Of a stretch of 64,000 nucleotides of DNA, positions 1-9,849 are shown piece after piece. Every line of letters starts with the position of its first letter. The stretch's first letter is position 1. The translations under genes and the position numbers were made by a program. The notes under the pieces were generated by a model. The model searched no databases and was not told where the DNA came from. It saw only the letters and a program-made list of their open reading frames with translations. This DNA is from an uncultured Methanobrevibacter sp. (GTDB taxonomy: Archaea > Methanobacteriota > Methanobacteria > Methanobacteriales > Methanobacteriaceae). The stretch covers positions 1 to 64,000 of the forward strand of contig ONJC01000001.1 in assembly GCA_900318035.1 (NCBI GenBank), read 5' to 3'.

Positions 1-99
1 CCATGTTTATCTTGTGCTACCCACTCAATGGATAGTCAAATGAGATTAGCTGAAGTAGATATTGTAGACAGTGAAGGAAACCTCATTAAAAAATTCTAA
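1..99 (+). CDS. ehaO: Energy-converting [NiFe]-hydrogenase large subunit, C-terminal end (EhaO-like)
   Basis: The window opens inside a gene whose last 32 codons read PCLSCATH followed by a short tail and a TAA stop. A C-terminal DPCxxCxxH-type motif is the second nickel-binding motif of [NiFe]-hydrogenase large subunits, here seen from the Pro onward. A polyferredoxin gene starts 19 bases downstream, as in the Eha and Ehb membrane hydrogenase operons of methanogens, which drive ferredoxin reduction with H2 using the ion gradient. The ATH ending and following polyferredoxin favour Eha over Ehb, but only 32 residues are visible, so the exact subunit name is an inference. Confidence 0.6.
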   Translation, partial: PCLSCATHSMDSQMRLAEVDIVDSEGNLIKKF

Positions 100-118
100 G
101 TTTAAGGGGGTTTTATAA

Positions 119-1287
119 ATGATAGTATTTAATGAAGATGGCTGTATAAAATGTGGTGCTTGTGAAGGTACATGCCCTACATCAGCTATTGAAGTAACAC
201 CTAACTCTATTATTCACTGTGACACTTGTGGTGAAGAACCTAAATGTGCAGACGCTTGTCCACAAGGCGCATTAAAAGTTGAAGATTACGAAATCACTGA
301 GGGTATTACCCAAAAAAGATTAGTTTTCAACTCTGTGTTATGCGATTCCTGTGGTAAATGTGAAGAAGTTTGCCCACAAGAAACTATTAAAGTCACTGGT
401 GCTAAATTAAAAGAAGTTGAAGGATTCTGTGTAATGTGTCAAAAATGTATGTGTTGACATTTGTCCTGTAGATGTAATTGGAATTCCTGGTGTTAAAGAA
501 CCTGCTGAATATGATTTAGATCTTAAAGGTAAAGGTCCTGTTTACATCAATGATTGTGTTGGATGTGGAACTTGTGTAGATCCTTGTCCTGTAAATGCAA
601 TCACTCTTGAAGAAGTTGGAAGTCCTGTTACTGTAAGTGATGCTTGTATCAGATGTGGTTTATGTTCTCAAACCTGTCCTTGGAATGCAATATTCATTGC
701 TGAAAAAGTTCCTGTTAAACGTGAAAAAGAAATTACTTCATTCACTTTTGACTCAGCTAAATGTATCGGTTGTAACACTTGTGTAGAAGCATGTCCTGGA
801 GACTTTATTTCTGCAAACAGTGCAAGCTTAACCGTTGCTATTCCTAGTGTCTGTGCTGCATGTGGCTTATGTGTAAAACTTTGTCCTGTTGATGCTTTAG
901 ATATTGAAGTAGAATGGGGTGAAGGTGCTCCTGTAGATGCAGAAGGTATTGGAAGAGACGTAGAAAAATGTGACTTCATCGGTGCATGTGCTAACAAATG
1001 TCCTACTGAAGCTATTCGTGTAGTTACCAAAACCGGTATGTTATGCCCAGCTTTAGAATGCATTGAAAGTAGAACAATACGAAATAACTATTGACGGCGA
1101 ACCTGTTGCTAGAGATAGGATTTCATTCAACCCATCTAAATGTGACCAATGTGGTGACTGTATCGAAGCATGTCCATATGACATGATCCACAAAACAGAC
1201 AATCCTAAATTACCAATTGCAGGATTCTGTACCTTATGTGGTCAATGTCTTGAAGCATGTCCAGAAGACGCATTATGTTATAAATAG
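119..1287 (+). pseudogene. Polyferredoxin of the Eha hydrogenase operon, interrupted by two apparent frameshifts
   Basis: Three overlapping frames together encode about 385 residues packed with CxxCxxCxxxCP iron-sulfur motifs. About ten or eleven clusters can be counted, including CIKCGACEGTCP near the start and CTLCGQCLEACP at the end. The first frame stops at 455-457, just after a tandem ATGT-ATGT at 446-453; removing one ATGT unit restores the reading frame. The second frame runs from about 453 to about 1060, where another +1 shift is needed to enter the final frame that ends at 1287. The start at 119 has a strong GGGGG ribosome site. The protein would pass electrons from the hydrogenase to other enzymes. 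The breaks could be sequencing or assembly errors, or real inactivation. Whether it is EhaP or EhaQ is not settled. Confidence 0.75.
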
Positions 1288-1320
1288 GTGTGTTAACACA
1301 CCTTAATTTTTTTCTTTTTT
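1286..1320 (+). terminator. Perfect palindrome plus T-tract after the polyferredoxin gene
   Basis: An 18-base perfect palindrome (AGGTGTGTT/AACACACCT, 1286-1303) overlaps the stop codon and is followed at once by two runs of T. It sits between convergent genes and probably ends the hydrogenase operon transcript. Confidence 0.7.
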
Positions 1321-1329
1321 TAAAATAAG

Positions 1330-2586
1330 TTATATTTTATTCATTATTGTTTTTCCGTTAACTATTGTCATTACTGGCATTCCTATATAATTCCATCCGT
1401 CAAATGGAGAATATTCTGCTTTTGTTTTAAATTCATCAATGTTGAATTTTCCTTCTCGTTTCAAATCAATAACTGTAAAATCAGCATCCATTCCAATAGC
1501 TATTTTTCCTTTATTTTCCAATCCATAGATTTTTGCAGCATTTTCACTGAATATTTTAGGAATTATTTTCAAATCCACATTGCCTTTGTTTACTTCTGTT
1601 AAAATTAGGGGAACTACTGTTTCTAGATTAGGAATTCCCGGTGATGAGTTCCACACGCCTTTTGATTTGTCTTCTAATGTATGTGGGGCATGGTCTGTAC
1701 CTATTATTGAGGTGTAATTCAAATCATCAATTGTTATGCTGTCACGTTTTTCTCTCAGTGGAGGGTTGGTTTTTATAAATGTTCCATATGTGTCGTAAGC
1801 TGTATTGTCCATCAATAAGTGATGCGGTGTAAACTCCCAGCTTACCGGTTGTGTTTTACTTGCATTTTCAGCCAAATTCAATGATTTTTTTGAACTTAAA
1901 TGGCAGATATGTAATTTCAAATTGTTTTTTCCTGCAAGTTCGATGGCCTGGCTTACTGATGCATCTTCGGAAATTGCAGGTCTTGCATAACTGTAATCGA
2001 TTGGGGTATTTTCATCTTTTTCTTTTAGTTCTTCAGTTTTCTCCTCCACAATCGCTTTTTTCTCGCAGTGTACTGCAACAAGACCATTATAATCGGTTGT
2101 ATTTTTCAATTGGCCTAAATTGGCGAATATTTTTTCTAGACTTTCATCGCTTTCCAGGTCCATGAATATTTTAAATGCAATTGGATTTAATTCGACCATC
2201 TTTTCCATTTCTTCCAGGGTGTTGTGTCCTGCCTGAAGTTCAAAATTAATAACGGATTTGCTTTGGGCAATTTTGATTTTTTCTTCAAGTGCCTTGTATG
2301 TATTGGTTTTTGGCAATGTATTCGGCATATCGATTACAGTTGTAAATCCTCCATTTGCTGCTGACATGCTTCCGGTTTTAAAGTCTTCTTTTTGTGTTAG
2401 TCCTGGATCTCTAAAATGTATGTGGGGGTCTATGAAACCTGGAAGTATGTAATTATTTTTGATATCAACTGTATCATCACCTTTTATCGGGTTTTTTGAA
2501 ATATCTGCTATTTTTCCATTTTTTACTTTAATGTAAAACTCTCCGGTTTCATCTATAAATTTACAGTTTTTTATAATTAAATCCAT
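1330..2586 (-). CDS. pyrC: Dihydroorotase
   Basis: This 418-residue amidohydrolase should cyclise N-carbamoyl-aspartate to dihydroorotate, the third step of pyrimidine synthesis. The zinc-binding HIHFRDPG motif lies near residue 55, and the C-terminal half has the GTDHAPH signature followed by a SSPGIPNLE segment typical of class I dihydroorotases. The length matches the family. The ATG at 2586 is chosen because GGGGAT lies just upstream; an ATG four codons earlier would overlap that ribosome site. It is convergent with the polyferredoxin gene and stands alone on the minus strand. Confidence 0.92.
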   Translation of the reverse strand: MDLIIKNCKFIDETGEFYIKVKNGKIADISKNPIKGDDTVDIKNNYILPGFIDPHIHFRDPGLTQKEDFKTGSMSAANGGFTTVIDMPNTLPKTNTYKALEEKIKIAQSKSVINFELQAGHNTLEEMEKMVELNPIAFKIFMDLESDESLEKIFANLGQLKNTTDYNGLVAVHCEKKAIVEEKTEELKEKDENTPIDYSYARPAISEDASVSQAIELAGKNNLKLHICHLSSKKSLNLAENASKTQPVSWEFTPHHLLMDNTAYDTYGTFIKTNPPLREKRDSITIDDLNYTSIIGTDHAPHTLEDKSKGVWNSSPGIPNLETVVPLILTEVNKGNVDLKIIPKIFSENAAKIYGLENKGKIAIGMDADFTVIDLKREGKFNIDEFKTKAEYSPFDGWNYIGMPVMTIVNGKTIMNKI

Positions 2587-2673
2587 ATTAATCCCCATTT
2601 AAGTTATCTTATTATTTTATATATGTGTCTTAAAACATAAGTTTTTTTTAATTTAAGTGTTATATTTATCTTT

Positions 2674-3759
2674 ATGTCTAAAGTTTCGAACAGTCTAGCT
2701 CATGATATGGAATTATTTTACAATGATTTAAATGAAGACTATAAATTTTCGCACACCTCTTCTGATATTAATTTGATTGCCGATTTTACAGAGTATAATC
2801 CTTTACACAACGGTCATTTTCATTGCATGAAAACTGCAAAACATATGTTTCCTAACTCATTATTTGTAGCAATTGTGCCGGGCTTATTTGAACGAAGTGG
2901 TCGTGGCATACCATATATATTACCACGCCAACTTAGGGCAGAAATTGCTATTTCCGTTGGTGCAGACATTGTCGTTGAAGGTCCTCCTATGGGAATTATG
3001 GGTTCCGGCCAATATTCGTTATGTCTTTGCAAGATGTTTAAAGCTTTAAATACAGATTTCATTCCTCGGGGATACAAACCTGTTGAAGGAATGGATGAAA
3101 TTTTAAAAAGAATTAATATGGGACATCATGTTGCACCAAAACCCTATAAGATTGTTGACAAGACAACCGGCGAAATAATTTTAAAGGGAAAATTGGAAGA
3201 GGACAATTATGTCATAACATCATTTTCAAATTCATTAAGTAAAATTGGTTTTGACTTTAAGGATAAATTCATTTTTGTGGAACGTATCGGTGGGGTCAGC
3301 GGAACTCTTATTCGTGAAAGCATATTGAATGATAACTTTGATGATGTGGTTGACATGATGCCTTCAAAAACTATTGAAGTCCTAAAGCGTGAAATAAAAA
3401 ACAATTCAATAATTTATGGAATTAGGGATGTTGAAAAGATTTTAGGCACTGCAAACAACTACAGTTTTGAGAAGCTATCATCTTTAAATCTATTCAATGA
3501 TAAGTTAGCAGAAAACATTATTGAAAACAGGCCATTCGCTAATGTTGATGAGCTGAAGGATGCCATTCTTCAGGGATTTTCTTCTCATTTCCGCCAAAGG
3601 GTATTGAGCATTTTGGAAAATCCGATACCAAAAAAAGAAATTTCAAGATATATTGAAAATTATCCTTCGGTGATTAGGGTTTTAGGATACAAAGATGATG
3701 ACAGCTTGGAAAAATTTAAAAATAAGGTAAATAATGAAAATATATCATTATCTACTTAA
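2674..3759 (+). CDS. HIGH-family nucleotidyltransferase (TmcAL/YlbM-like)
   Basis: A 361-residue protein carrying FTEYNPLHNGHFH at about residues 38-50. This is the HxGH-type nucleotide-binding motif of the family that includes bacterial tRNA(Met) cytidine acetate ligase. A KMSKS-like second site is not obvious; the SGTLIRES segment near residue 210 may serve. The C-terminal third is helical and resembles the tail of TmcAL. Many archaea make ac4C with a different enzyme (TmcA), so the substrate here is uncertain. The family call is firm and the tRNA role is only a possibility. The last 12 bases overlap the convergent neighbour. Confidence 0.7.
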   Translation: MSKVSNSLAHDMELFYNDLNEDYKFSHTSSDINLIADFTEYNPLHNGHFHCMKTAKHMFPNSLFVAIVPGLFERSGRGIPYILPRQLRAEIAISVGADIVVEGPPMGIMGSGQYSLCLCKMFKALNTDFIPRGYKPVEGMDEILKRINMGHHVAPKPYKIVDKTTGEIILKGKLEEDNYVITSFSNSLSKIGFDFKDKFIFVERIGGVSGTLIRESILNDNFDDVVDMMPSKTIEVLKREIKNNSIIYGIRDVEKILGTANNYSFEKLSSLNLFNDKLAENIIENRPFANVDELKDAILQGFSSHFRQRVLSILENPIPKKEISRYIENYPSVIRVLGYKDDDSLEKFKNKVNNENISLST

Positions 3760-4785
3760 AATTGTATTGATAATATTTTGAGGATTTTTAAGTGCAAATA
3801 CTGCATCCATAAATGTTGGATAAGTTGATTGTAACATGAACAGATATACGATGTAGTATATGACAATTAAAATCACGATAATCAATACCAATGTCAGGAG
3901 AATATCGACAACTCCCATTGGTTCCTTTTCATTTTTATAGTTTAAATTATGAATTCCGGAATCAGCTTTTTCGGTCATTAATTTTTTATCTTTAATGCCC
4001 TGTTCATTAGCAATTTCAGCTCTGATTCTTGCTTCCATTTCTTCAGGAGTTTCAGGTCTTGAAGGTTGTTTTTCAGGAACTTCCACTTCTCTGGTAGGGT
4101 ATTCCTTTCTAGTTAATGAACCGTATTGAGCTTCATCTTTTGCTAACTGTTCACCTAATGGGACTTCATTTTCTTCAAAGTACAAGTCATCTAAGTATTT
4201 CTCATATTTGTCCTCAAGATCCTGTCTAGCAGTTGTTTTTGGAGGTTCATAATCATGATCAGGATAAATGTATTCCTGTTCATTAGCGATTGGCTCTTGT
4301 CGAATTTCCTGTGGAACTTCTTGATAAATTTCTTGAGGGACTTCCTGTGGAATTTCTTCTTGTGGGGAAATAGGTTCGTCAGGTGTAATTTGTTGCGGTT
4401 CTTGATAAATGCTTTCCCCTTCTTGTAAGTAAGAAGATTCCAATCCTCCGCTGTATTCGATATTATCTTTTATGTTATATGGTGAATCGTCACTAATTAC
4501 TTTATATTCCTGCACTGGCTCTTCTTGTGGAGTGTATGTTATTTCAGGCTCTGCAGGTTGTTGGTAAATATTTTCTTCTATAGGTGGCTCATTGACAGCA
4601 ACAGGTTCACTTTCAACTTCATTTTGTGGGGCTGTATTGTCTAAGCTGAGGCCTACAATTTTTTCTAAACATTCTTTACAATAAATTTTGCCGGCAATTT
4701 CTAAACCGCATTCTTTACAAATAGTTTTTCCACATATTGCACAAACATCTGTGCCTTCTCTTTCAGGATGATAATGACATTGCAT
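3748..4785 (-). CDS. B-box-type zinc-finger membrane protein with Glu/Pro/Gln-rich linker
   Basis: A 345-residue protein of unknown role. Residues 1-45 hold a double zinc-binding fold with CHYHPE, CAICGKTIC, CKECG and CKECLEK, resembling a B-box finger. Residues 50-290 are low complexity, rich in Glu, Pro, Gln and Tyr, with repeated QEVPQEI-like units. One strongly hydrophobic helix lies near residues 290-318, close to the C-terminus, so the finger and linker probably face the cytoplasm as a tail-anchored protein. The 3' end overlaps the convergent nucleotidyltransferase gene by 12 bases. No catalytic motif is visible. Confidence 0.65.
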   Translation of the reverse strand: MQCHYHPEREGTDVCAICGKTICKECGLEIAGKIYCKECLEKIVGLSLDNTAPQNEVESEPVAVNEPPIEENIYQQPAEPEITYTPQEEPVQEYKVISDDSPYNIKDNIEYSGGLESSYLQEGESIYQEPQQITPDEPISPQEEIPQEVPQEIYQEVPQEIRQEPIANEQEYIYPDHDYEPPKTTARQDLEDKYEKYLDDLYFEENEVPLGEQLAKDEAQYGSLTRKEYPTREVEVPEKQPSRPETPEEMEARIRAEIANEQGIKDKKLMTEKADSGIHNLNYKNEKEPMGVVDILLTLVLIIVILIVIYYIVYLFMLQSTYPTFMDAVFALKNPQNIINTILSR

Positions 4786-4855
4786 AAATTACACTCTCTA
4801 ACGAATAAATTATATTAAATGTTTATATTTATCATTTTTATTTATATAAAACTTT

Positions 4856-5089
4856 TTATGAATCCATTGTCTTTTTAATAATATTTTCACTGACAATTTC
4901 TGATGCTATTAAATCATCAATTGTCGCAAGGAAACTCCCTAAACTTTCACTAGCTATCTCATAATTTATTGAATTGTCGTCTAAATTACTCTTAACATAG
5001 TTTTCATTATCGACTTCCAATGAATCATAAACTAGGCAAGCTGATTCTTCTGTCTTGTATTTTAATGTTAATGCTCCATTTATTTTCAT
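4856..5089 (-). CDS. pcc1: KEOPS complex subunit Pcc1
   Basis: A 77-residue protein with the Pcc1 pattern: a beta-strand start, a Ser/Leu-EVDN segment, then a helix with SLGSFLATIDDL near residues 50-61. Pcc1 dimerises within the KEOPS complex, which adds threonylcarbamoyl to A37 of ANN-decoding tRNAs together with Kae1, Bud32 and Cgi121. None of those partners is in this window. The size is normal for archaeal Pcc1. It may share a transcript with the zinc-finger gene 70 bases downstream. Confidence 0.75.
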   Translation of the reverse strand: MKINGALTLKYKTEESACLVYDSLEVDNENYVKSNLDDNSINYEIASESLGSFLATIDDLIASEIVSENIIKKTMDS

Positions 5090-5322
5090 TTTTTCACATT
5101 TTTTATTGTTGGATGACGTTTATATTTGTTTTCCAAATTATTAATATTTATGATATTATTTGAAAATATGGTAACATTTATTAATGACTTAATTAATATA
5201 TTTAAGTATTCTATATATTACGATATATGATTTTTTATAGCTATTATTGGAATCTAATATTACATAGCTATTTTTCAATTAGACATGTTTATTCATGTTA
5301 TTTTTATTTCGGAGGAATAATA

Positions 5323-5805
5323 ATGGTTCGTGCTTATACAAGAAGAGATTACATTAGAAAAACCCCAAACTCAAGAATTGTACAATATGATATGGGTAAT
5401 TTAAAAGATGAATTTCCTGTTTCATTAAGTTTAGCTGTTAAAAAACCAGCTCAAATCAGACACAACTCTTTAGAAGCTGCAAGGATTGCTTCTAATAGGT
5501 TAATGCAAAGAGCTGCTGGTAGAATGGGATACCACTTAAAATTAAGAGTATATCCTCACCAAATTGTCAGAGAAAACCCAATGGCAACCGGTGCAGGTGC
5601 GGATAGGGTACAAAGTGGTATGAGAAACGCATTCGGTAAGCCAATTAGTGTTGAAGCTATCGTTAAAAAAGATCAAAGAATCATCACTATTGACTGTCAG
5701 GAAAAAAACTTTGAACAAGCTAAAGTAGCATTAAAAAGAGCAGGTATGAAATTACCGGTTCCATGCAAAATAGTTGTTGACAAAGGCGCTGAATTAATTA
5801 AATAG
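5323..5805 (+). CDS. rpl10e: Large-subunit ribosomal protein L10e (uL16)
   Basis: A 160-residue protein that begins [16 protein letters not shown] and contains the [16 protein letters not shown] and [15 protein letters not shown] segments typical of archaeal and eukaryotic L10e. It sits at the tRNA elbow of the large subunit. The ATG at 5323 follows a textbook GGAGG six bases upstream, so the longer open frame from 5227 is leader, not protein. The leader holds AT-rich TATA-like stretches around 5190-5225. A strong inverted repeat overlaps the stop codon. Confidence 0.95.
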   Translation: MVRAYTRRDYIRKTPNSRIVQYDMGNLKDEFPVSLSLAVKKPAQIRHNSLEAARIASNRLMQRAAGRMGYHLKLRVYPHQIVRENPMATGAGADRVQSGMRNAFGKPISVEAIVKKDQRIITIDCQEKNFEQAKVALKRAGMKLPVPCKIVVDKGAELIK

Positions 5806-5835
5806 ATTTTAATTAATTTCTTTTTACTCTTTTTT
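5792..5835 (+). terminator. Inverted repeat with T-tract at the end of the L10e gene
   Basis: Perfect 11-base arms (5792-5802 and 5808-5818) with a 5-base loop contain the stop codon. Runs of T follow up to about 5835. The stem is all A-T, so the T-tract is probably the main archaeal termination signal. Confidence 0.5.
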
Positions 5836-5979
5836 TTAATTTATATTTTTGTTTTTAGTACTTTTTCAGATTTTTATAATTAAATATTTAAACTTTAAAA
5901 TAAATAGTAATAAATATATTATTGGTAAATGTTTTTATTATTCGATGGAATATATTTTTAAGCCAAGAGGTTATATTTT

Positions 5980-8253
5980 ATGTATGTTGTAAAATTTGAG
6001 GATTTAAATAAATCTGATATTGGAATAGCCGGTGGAAAAGGTGCTAATTTGGGTGAATTAACTCAAGCAGGCATTCCTGTACCGCCGGGTTTTGTAGTAA
6101 CCGCCGAAACTTATCAAAAGTTCATGGAAGATGCTGGAATTAATGACAAAGTTATGGATATTCTCGATAAAATTGACATTAATGATACTAAAGCTCTTCA
6201 GGCTGCGGCCGAAGAAATCAAAGGAATTATTAACAGTGCTCCAATCCCAGATGACATGATTTTATTCATTACTGAAGCTTATAATCAATTATGTCAAAGA
6301 GTTGGTGAAGATGACACTGATGTGGCAATCAGATCTTCAGCTACTGCAGAAGACTTGCCTGAAGCTTCCTTTGCAGGTCAACAAGATACCTTTTTACATG
6401 TTTCTGGAAATGATGAAGTAATTGAATATATCAGAAAATGCTGGGCATCCTTATTTGAAGCAAGAGCTATCTTCTACAGAGAAGAAAATGATTTTGAACA
6501 TTCAAAAGTATATATTGCTGTTGTAGTTCAAAAAATGGCAAATGCTGATAAAGCAGGTGTAATGTTTACTGTAAATCCATCAACTGGTGAGGAAATTGCT
6601 TTGATTGAAGGATCCTGGGGTCTTGGAGAATCTGTTGTATCCGGTGATGTGACTCCTGATAATTATCAAGTTGATAAGAAAAATAATGAAATTATCAACG
6701 TCACCATCAGTGACAAGAAAGTAATGTACACCAATGATGAAAACGGTACAAGTATTAAAGTTGATGTTCCTGAAGATAAAAGAAATGAAAGAGTTTTATC
6801 AGATTCAGAACTTATCCAATTAACTGAAATGGGTAAAAGAGTTCAAGCTCATTACGGCGAACCAATGGATACAGAATGGGCTTTCGAAAATGGCGTATTA
6901 TTCTTATTACAAGCAAGACCTATCACCACTTTAGGTGATGTTGAAGAGCAAAAAGATGAATCCGCTGAAGATGTCGGTGAGGTTCTTGTAAGAGGTCTTG
7001 GTGCAAGTCCAGGTATGGCATCAGGCAGTGTAAAAATTGTTTTTGACATTGACGAATTGGATAAAATTAAAGATGGAGATATTATGGTTACAACCATGAC
7101 CACTCCAGATATGGTTCCTGCTATGAGAAGGGCAAGCGGTATTGTCACTGATGAAGGTGGTGTAACCTGTCACGCTTCAATCATTTCACGTGAACTTGGA
7201 ATTCCATGTGTTGTAGGAACTGGAAACGCTACCTCCACTTTAGTAGAAAATAATGGCGTTACTTTAGACGGTAAAAAAGGATTGGTATTTGATGGAATTT
7301 CCGAAACCAAATCCGAAGAAGTTTCTGCAGTAAGTGTAGAAGCAGCACCAATTATCACAGTCACTGAAGTAAAAGCTAATGTAAGTATGCCTGAAGCAGC
7401 AGAAAAAGCAGCAGCTACTGGCGCTGATGGTGTTGGTCTTTTAAGAACAGAACATTTAATGTTAACCTCTGGTATTCACCCAGGCAAATTCATTGCTGAC
7501 GGAAGGGAAGATGAATTAATCGATACAATTGCTGACAATGTTCAAATTGTAGCAGATGCATTCTATCCAAAACCTGTATGGTACAGAACTTTGGATGCAC
7601 CTACTGATGAGTTCATTACCTTGGAAGGTGGAGAAAACGAACCTAGGGAACACAACCCAATGCTCGGTTGGAGAGGTATCAGAAGAGAGCTCGACCAGCC
7701 TGAAATCCTTAAATGTGAATTTAAAGCTATTAAGAAATTGCATGAAAAAGGATACACAAATATTGGTATTATGATACCATTATCACAAAACCCTGAAGAA
7801 CTTAAAAAGGCTAAAGAACTTTGTTCCGAAGTTGGTTTTGAACCGCATAAAGATGTCGATTTCGGTATGATGGTGGAAATTCCAGCAGCTGCAATTATGA
7901 TTGATGAGTATATCAAAGTTGGAATAGACTTCGTAAGTTTAGGAACCAACGACTTAACTCAATACACCCTTGCTGTTGACAGAAACAATGAATTTGTTGC
8001 AAAACACTATTCTGAAGAACACCCTGCAGTAATGAAATTGATTGAAAGAACAATCAGAAAATGTGCTGAAGCAGGTGTAAAATGCAGTATTTGTGGTCAA
8101 GCAGGTAGTGTACCTCACATTGTTGAAAAACTAGTAGAATTCGGAATTACAAGCGTATCATCCAATACTGACGCTATCGCTGATGTGAGAAAAACTGTTG
8201 CACGTGCTGAACAAAAAATTATTCTTGACGCTGCTCGTAAACGTTTAGAATAA
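5980..8253 (+). CDS. ppsA: Phosphoenolpyruvate synthase
   Basis: A 757-residue enzyme that converts pyruvate, ATP and water to PEP, AMP and phosphate, feeding gluconeogenesis in autotrophic methanogens. The N-terminal ATP-grasp domain starts with GGKGANLGEL and has IRSSATAEDLPEASFAGQQ. The phosphohistidine domain has GGVTCHAS with His398. The C-terminal PEP-binding barrel has GVGLLRTEH and ends with CSICGQAGS at about 702-710. Length matches the family. It stands alone, with an AT-rich promoter region upstream and T-runs after the stop. GAPDH and pyruvate carboxylase subunit B elsewhere in the window act in the same part of carbon metabolism. Confidence 0.95.
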   Translation: MYVVKFEDLNKSDIGIAGGKGANLGELTQAGIPVPPGFVVTAETYQKFMEDAGINDKVMDILDKIDINDTKALQAAAEEIKGIINSAPIPDDMILFITEAYNQLCQRVGEDDTDVAIRSSATAEDLPEASFAGQQDTFLHVSGNDEVIEYIRKCWASLFEARAIFYREENDFEHSKVYIAVVVQKMANADKAGVMFTVNPSTGEEIALIEGSWGLGESVVSGDVTPDNYQVDKKNNEIINVTISDKKVMYTNDENGTSIKVDVPEDKRNERVLSDSELIQLTEMGKRVQAHYGEPMDTEWAFENGVLFLLQARPITTLGDVEEQKDESAEDVGEVLVRGLGASPGMASGSVKIVFDIDELDKIKDGDIMVTTMTTPDMVPAMRRASGIVTDEGGVTCHASIISRELGIPCVVGTGNATSTLVENNGVTLDGKKGLVFDGISETKSEEVSAVSVEAAPIITVTEVKANVSMPEAAEKAAATGADGVGLLRTEHLMLTSGIHPGKFIADGREDELIDTIADNVQIVADAFYPKPVWYRTLDAPTDEFITLEGGENEPREHNPMLGWRGIRRELDQPEILKCEFKAIKKLHEKGYTNIGIMIPLSQNPEELKKAKELCSEVGFEPHKDVDFGMMVEIPAAAIMIDEYIKVGIDFVSLGTNDLTQYTLAVDRNNEFVAKHYSEEHPAVMKLIERTIRKCAEAGVKCSICGQAGSVPHIVEKLVEFGITSVSSNTDAIADVRKTVARAEQKIILDAARKRLE

Positions 8254-8313
8254 TCTTTTTATTTCTTTTTTTTATTTTATTTTTATTTTAATTATTTTTA
8301 GTTAGGTTATTTT

Positions 8314-9471
8314 ATGCAAGATAAGCCAATAGATAAAGATGTTATTTTAAAGGAATTGTCTGAAATTCATAAATTGGATCATGATTATGCTGATGGGAGG
8401 ATTTTAGGATCAATGTGCACTGAAGCACATCCATTTGCAAAGGAAGTTTATTGCACATTTCTTGATACAAATTTGGGCGATCCTGGTCTTTTTAAAGGAA
8501 CAAAATTCATTGAAAATCAAGTTATCAAATCTATTGGGGAGTTATTGTCTTTGGATAATCCATATGGGAATATTGTAACCGGTGGAACTGAAGCTAATAT
8601 TATGGCCATTCGTGCTGCCAGGAATCATGCAAGAAAATACAAGGGCATTGTCGATGGGGAAATTATCATTCCCGAATCTGCGCATTTTTCCTTCAAAAAA
8701 GCAGCTGACATGCTGAATTTAAAAATTGTTGAAGTTGAATTGGATGAAAATTATAAAATTGATGTGAATTCATTAAAAGAAGTCATTTCTGATAAAACTG
8801 TAGCTATTGTTGCAATTGCAGGCACTACTGAACTTGGTTTAATTGACCCCATTGAAGAAATATCCAAAATTGCTCATGAAAATAATATTTATTTCCATGT
8901 TGATGCGGCATTCGGAGGATTTTCAATTCCATTTTTAAAAGAACTTGGCCATGATCTGCCTGTTTTTGATTTTTCATTGCCGGGGGTATGTTCAATAACT
9001 GTAGATCCTCATAAAATGGGTCTGGCTCCGATACCTGCAGGTGGGATTATTTTCAGAAAAGAGGAATATCTGGAGGTTATGGCTGTGGATTCTCCATATC
9101 TTACAGTTAAAACTCAATCAACAATTGTCGGAACTCGTTTAGGAGCTTCATCTGCTGCAACTTATGCAATTATGAAATATTTTGGTAAGGAAGGTTACCG
9201 TAAGCTGGCAAGCAATCTGATGGAGAATACTCAATTTTTAAATGAGGGTCTTAAAAAATTGGGATATGATGTGGTTTGTGAACCTGAACTGAATATTATA
9301 GCTTTCAATCATCCGAATATCGGTGCGGATGAACTTGCTGAAAAATTAGAAGAGTTGGATTGGAAGGTTTCAGTAGCCAAATGCCCTAAAGCTATCCGTG
9401 TAGTTTTAATGAACCATATTAAAAAAAATCATTTAAAAAAATTATTAGAAGATTTAAAAGAAATATATTAA
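8314..9471 (+). CDS. mfnA: L-tyrosine/L-aspartate decarboxylase MfnA
   Basis: A 385-residue pyridoxal-phosphate enzyme of the group II decarboxylase type. Visible marks are the VTGGTEAN segment near residue 90, HVDAAFGG near residue 195, and VDPHKMG with the cofactor lysine at about 234. In methanogens this protein makes tyramine for methanofuran and can make beta-alanine from aspartate for coenzyme A. Its size matches archaeal MfnA. The convergent neighbour on the minus strand begins a tetrahydromethanopterin gene. Confidence 0.88.
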   Translation: MQDKPIDKDVILKELSEIHKLDHDYADGRILGSMCTEAHPFAKEVYCTFLDTNLGDPGLFKGTKFIENQVIKSIGELLSLDNPYGNIVTGGTEANIMAIRAARNHARKYKGIVDGEIIIPESAHFSFKKAADMLNLKIVEVELDENYKIDVNSLKEVISDKTVAIVAIAGTTELGLIDPIEEISKIAHENNIYFHVDAAFGGFSIPFLKELGHDLPVFDFSLPGVCSITVDPHKMGLAPIPAGGIIFRKEEYLEVMAVDSPYLTVKTQSTIVGTRLGASSAATYAIMKYFGKEGYRKLASNLMENTQFLNEGLKKLGYDVVCEPELNIIAFNHPNIGADELAEKLEELDWKVSVAKCPKAIRVVLMNHIKKNHLKKLLEDLKEIY

Positions 9472-9474
9472 CTT

Positions 9475-9849
9475 TCAATCTTCTGTGATGTCTTCAACAT
9501 ACATTAGAGGATAATTAAGTTCTTCAACAAATTCAATCCTTATTGTTGCTGTGACATTTTTTACTTTTGTATATATTTTAACATCTAGCATGTCGCCGGT
9601 AAGTGATGTGTATTCAAATTCGGTCATTGACTCTTCAAGTTTGTCGAATCTGATATTTACTTTAACATCTTCAATTGCAGGTTGCAGTTTCAAAGATTCT
9701 TCCATGCTGATTTCTAAACTTTTTTTTGTATTCTTATTTACAGGGGTCCCGACAAACTGATGGAATAGTGCGCCCATGCTTATTGCACCTTCAAATATAG
9801 CTCGTTCCCTTGTGGTTATATTTGAAAAGTATTCTTTATCTACGTCCAT
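9475..9849 (-). CDS. mptD: Archaeal dihydroneopterin aldolase MptD
   Basis: A 124-residue protein with TRERAIFEGAISMGALFHQFVGTP near the N-terminus, the signature stretch of the archaeal family once called DUF372 and shown to be a dihydroneopterin aldolase (MptD) in Methanocaldococcus. It cleaves dihydroneopterin to 6-hydroxymethyl-dihydropterin for tetrahydromethanopterin. It is the last gene of a minus-strand run; its ATG overlaps the sortase stop codon in a TGATG junction and is preceded by GGAGG. A GTG one codon earlier is too close to that ribosome site. Confidence 0.8.
   Translation of the reverse strand: MDVDKEYFSNITTRERAIFEGAISMGALFHQFVGTPVNKNTKKSLEISMEESLKLQPAIEDVKVNIRFDKLEESMTEFEYTSLTGDMLDVKIYTKVKNVTATIRIEFVEELNYPLMYVEDITED

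Noticed and set aside
5227-5322. N-terminal extension of L10e in the same frame
   Set aside because: The GGAGG site at 5311-5315 and the conserved [10 protein letters not shown] start place the true start at 5323.
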